Shown here in pieces: positions 4,718 through 5,807 of a stretch of DNA of 5,807 bases. How positions within the stretch are numbered: the first letter of the stretch is position 1; each line of letters starts with the position of its first letter. The DNA is from an uncultured Chloroflexota bacterium (GTDB lineage: Bacteria; Chloroflexota; Limnocylindria; Limnocylindrales; Limnocylindraceae), in contig CAINNT010000041.1 of the NCBI GenBank assembly GCA_903851225.1, forward strand, positions 1 to 5,807. The letters run 5' to 3'. Both the position numbers and the translations under genes were made by a program. Under the pieces are notes generated by a model. The model did no database searches and was not told the DNA's origin. It saw only the letters and a program-made list of their open reading frames with translations.

Positions 4718-5230
4718 CTACCAGAGGTCGTCGCCCTCCCCCTTGGCAGGGGTGCGCTTCCGGTTAAGGGCGTGATCTTCATGCTCGCTTGCCGCCTTGC
4801 GGGCAGCGTCGATGGCCGCCTGCAGCGCACTCGCGCCACCAGCTAAGCCGTGCGGCGCCTCAAAGAGGTGGTCAGGGAGTCCCGCCTTCTCCTCTTTCGC
4901 ACGCGCCTTGGTCTCGCCCAAGAACGGCATGCCGAGTCGCTCGACCGCGTCGAGTGAGGCGCGCAACACCGCACCCTTCGCAGTAACCACGGCGCGCACC
5001 TCGTCGGCCTCCTCGGCCTCGCTGATCTGACGACCGCGCAGTGGCTGCGCGATGCGACCCACGTCGAGCCACGCCTGGTGGTAGCGATCCATCTGCCCCC
5101 ACGCCGACGAGAGGAGTGCGTCGCTTGCGGCGAGCCAGGTGTTCAGCGCCGCCCGCGATGGGGCTCGCGCAATGCGGTCACCCTGGTCAATCAGATCTTG
5201 GGTCTGGCGAACCAGGTCCTCGCGCTTCAT
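4718..5230 (-). CDS. Unrecognised 170-aa helical protein
   Basis: No family recognised. The sequence is alpha-helical and rich in Ala, Glu, Arg and Gln: LVRQTQDLIDQGDRIA (res. 6-21), AALNTWLAASDALLSSAWGQMDRYHQAWLDV (27-57, with tryptophans at 32, 44 and 54), EAEEADEVRAVVTAKGAVLRASLDAVERL (71-99) and a fourth helix 133-150 (SALQAAIDAARKAASEH). The C-terminus (153-170) is hydrophilic and probably disordered, ending DDLW. No cysteines, no signal peptide, no membrane span. The ATG at 5230 lies 6 nt after the previous stop and lacks a Shine-Dalgarno, so coupled re-initiation is likely. Coding rather than shadow: the other frames here are broken or Arg/Cys-rich, while this one has balanced amphipathic composition. 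The helical-bundle shape would fit a scaffold, sensor or effector-binding role, but no function can be assigned. Confidence 0.72.
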   Translation of the reverse strand: MKREDLVRQTQDLIDQGDRIARAPSRAALNTWLAASDALLSSAWGQMDRYHQAWLDVGRIAQPLRGRQISEAEEADEVRAVVTAKGAVLRASLDAVERLGMPFLGETKARAKEEKAGLPDHLFEAPHGLAGGASALQAAIDAARKAASEHEDHALNRKRTPAKGEGDDLW

Positions 5231-5236
5231 GCGCGG

Positions 5237-5650
5237 TCAGCGATCGCCAGCAGCGCGATCGCTCTTGGCGAAGGCACTCAACTCGGCGCGACAGGCCTCG
5301 TGCGCCTTGGCGACCTGGCGCTCGAGCCAACCGGTCATGCGCGACGAATCTTCGAGCGTTACCACTGGCCCCTGATCGCCATCCTCGACAATGAAGCCGG
5401 TTGTCGTACGGAAGTCGCTGAACCAGTTCGCCTGCAGCTGCAGCAACTCATCGGCCACCACGCGCCGTTCAAAGAGCCAGTCGAGGTGTGCGGCGTTCAG
5501 CGCATCGGCGATATCCGCGAGTCGTTCGCGCGATCCACGAGCGCGACCCAACATGAGCGTTGCGACACGAACTGCCGTAAACGGCGAGCGCGCCTCGGCA
5601 ATGACCGGAGGCCAGGGGAGCGGCAGTGTGGCGTTGTCAGGCTTGCTCAT
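5237..5650 (-). CDS. Unrecognised 137-aa helical protein
   Basis: No family recognised. From the ATG at 5650 the product is soluble and mainly helical: SPFTAVRVATLMLGRARG (res. 22-39), RERLADIADALNAAHLDWLFERRVVADELLQLQANWFSDF (41-80), a short strand-like insert TGFIVEDG--GPVVTLED (84-101), and a closing helix MTGWLERQVAKAHEACRAELSAFAKSD (105-131). There is one cysteine (C120). A longer reading from the GTG at 5674 exists, but the ATG is favoured: a TGC-GATACT hexamer sits 7 nt before it, which would make the mRNA leaderless and exclude the GTG. Neither start has a Shine-Dalgarno. Its end is 6 nt from the 170-aa gene, so both are probably in one transcript. A 232-residue open frame on the other strand covers it but is Arg/His/Cys-rich and looks like a shadow. 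Confidence 0.72.
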   Translation of the reverse strand: MSKPDNATLPLPWPPVIAEARSPFTAVRVATLMLGRARGSRERLADIADALNAAHLDWLFERRVVADELLQLQANWFSDFRTTTGFIVEDGDQGPVVTLEDSSRMTGWLERQVAKAHEACRAELSAFAKSDRAAGDR

Positions 5651-5657
5651 GGCGATC

Positions 5658-5663
5658 AGTATC
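5658..5663 (-). promoter_or_regulatory. Candidate extended -10 of a leaderless promoter for the 137-aa gene
   Basis: TGC-GATACT on the minus strand, with the hexamer ending 7 nt before the ATG at 5650. The hexamer lies within a GCGAT-CAGT-ATCGC inverted repeat (5652-5665, plus-strand reading) that could be an operator. No -35 is evident, as is common with extended -10 promoters. Confidence 0.4.
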
Positions 5664-5683
5664 GCACCGCTCACCGAGAAGAG

Positions 5684-5807
5684 TTAGAGCAGCTCCCCGT
5701 GTGCCGCGGCGCTCGGCTCGCCCTCTTTCGGACGCGGCTCGGTGCCCGCTGGAAGCACCTCGAGTGGCGCGCGTGATGTGCCCTCGACGGCACCGCCGAT
5801 GCCGAGC
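5684..5807 (-). CDS. C-terminal end of an unidentified protein (cut by window edge)
   Basis: An open minus-strand frame enters from the right edge and ends at the TAA at 5686-5684, giving 40 complete codons. The tail runs LGIGGAVEGTSRAPLEVLP, then a Pro/Glu/Lys-rich stretch (AGTEPRPKEGEPSAA) and ends HGELL. It looks like a flexible hydrophilic C-terminus, and the family cannot be inferred. It stops 33 nt before the preferred start of the 137-aa gene, on the same strand, so it may belong to the same locus. Whether it is coding rests only on frame continuity and spacing. Confidence 0.5.
   Translation of the reverse strand, partial: LGIGGAVEGTSRAPLEVLPAGTEPRPKEGEPSAAAHGELL

Noticed and set aside
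4702..4718. Short GGGC/GCCC dyad after the 170-aa gene as a terminator
   Set aside because: Four-base arms with a two-base loop and no T-run; it cannot form a stable intrinsic terminator.
4263..4775. Plus-strand open frame of 170 codons opposite the 160-aa gene
   Set aside because: Crosses the intergenic gap and both gene ends, lacks motifs, and has the composition of a complementary-frame shadow.
5078..5776. Plus-strand open frame of 232 codons covering the 137-aa gene
   Set aside because: Rich in Arg, His and scattered Cys, no recognisable motif, overlaps the start of the 170-aa gene and both minus-strand neighbours; the minus-strand readings have balanced amphipathic helices and operon-like spacing.
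1..5807. tRNA, rRNA, riboswitch (including cobalamin riboswitch near the adenosyltransferase), CRISPR array or insertion sequence
   Set aside because: The spacers are all under 60 nt and hold no cloverleaf, B12-box, regular repeat or transposase; the adenosyltransferase start lies inside the preceding gene, leaving no room for a riboswitch.

Overview
The window is a compact, coding-dense stretch of a high-GC bacterial chromosome (roughly 60% GC by eye). The sequence does not fix the taxon. Several SD-less gene starts sit 6-7 nt behind a -10 hexamer, GTG starts are frequent, and an Rrf2-type regulator heads a suf operon. Together these suggest an Actinomycetota- or Chloroflexota-like lineage, but that is inference. 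I see no mobile elements, CRISPR arrays, tRNA or rRNA genes, and no gene-free stretch above about 60 bases.

Left part (1-1900, minus strand): an iron-sulfur cluster biogenesis operon. Transcribed right to left, it holds an Rrf2-family regulator with three cysteines placed as an Fe-S ligand set, then sufC (the ATPase of the SUF scaffold), then the N-terminal 169 codons of sufS (cysteine desulfurase), cut by the window edge. sufB and sufD are not between the regulator and sufS, so they must lie downstream of sufS or elsewhere.

Middle (1958-2980, plus strand): a tandem-domain GNAT acetyltransferase, divergent from the regulator. The two genes share a 57-nt spacer whose predicted -10 elements overlap. 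It converges on the next block with only 7 nt between the stop codons.

Right part (2988-5807, minus strand): a tightly packed gene train, read right to left. It begins with the C-terminal end of an unidentified protein, then two unrecognised helix-rich proteins (137 and 170 aa) and a 160-aa helical protein that may resemble RsbRD/PucR-type N-terminal domains. These are followed by a DUF433 protein, a DUF59/MIP18 (SufT-like) Fe-S assembly factor and a PduO-type corrinoid adenosyltransferase. The last three are chained by 4-nt GTGA stop/start overlaps, and the 160-aa gene ends 2 nt before DUF433, so coordinated translation is likely. The DUF59 factor ties this block functionally to the suf operon about 1.7 kb away.

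The most interesting features are the odd operon content (an antitoxin-like DUF433 protein coupled to Fe-S and cobalamin enzymes), a set of three candidate leaderless promoters, the overlapping divergent promoters at the Rrf2 gene, and the block of unrecognised small proteins.
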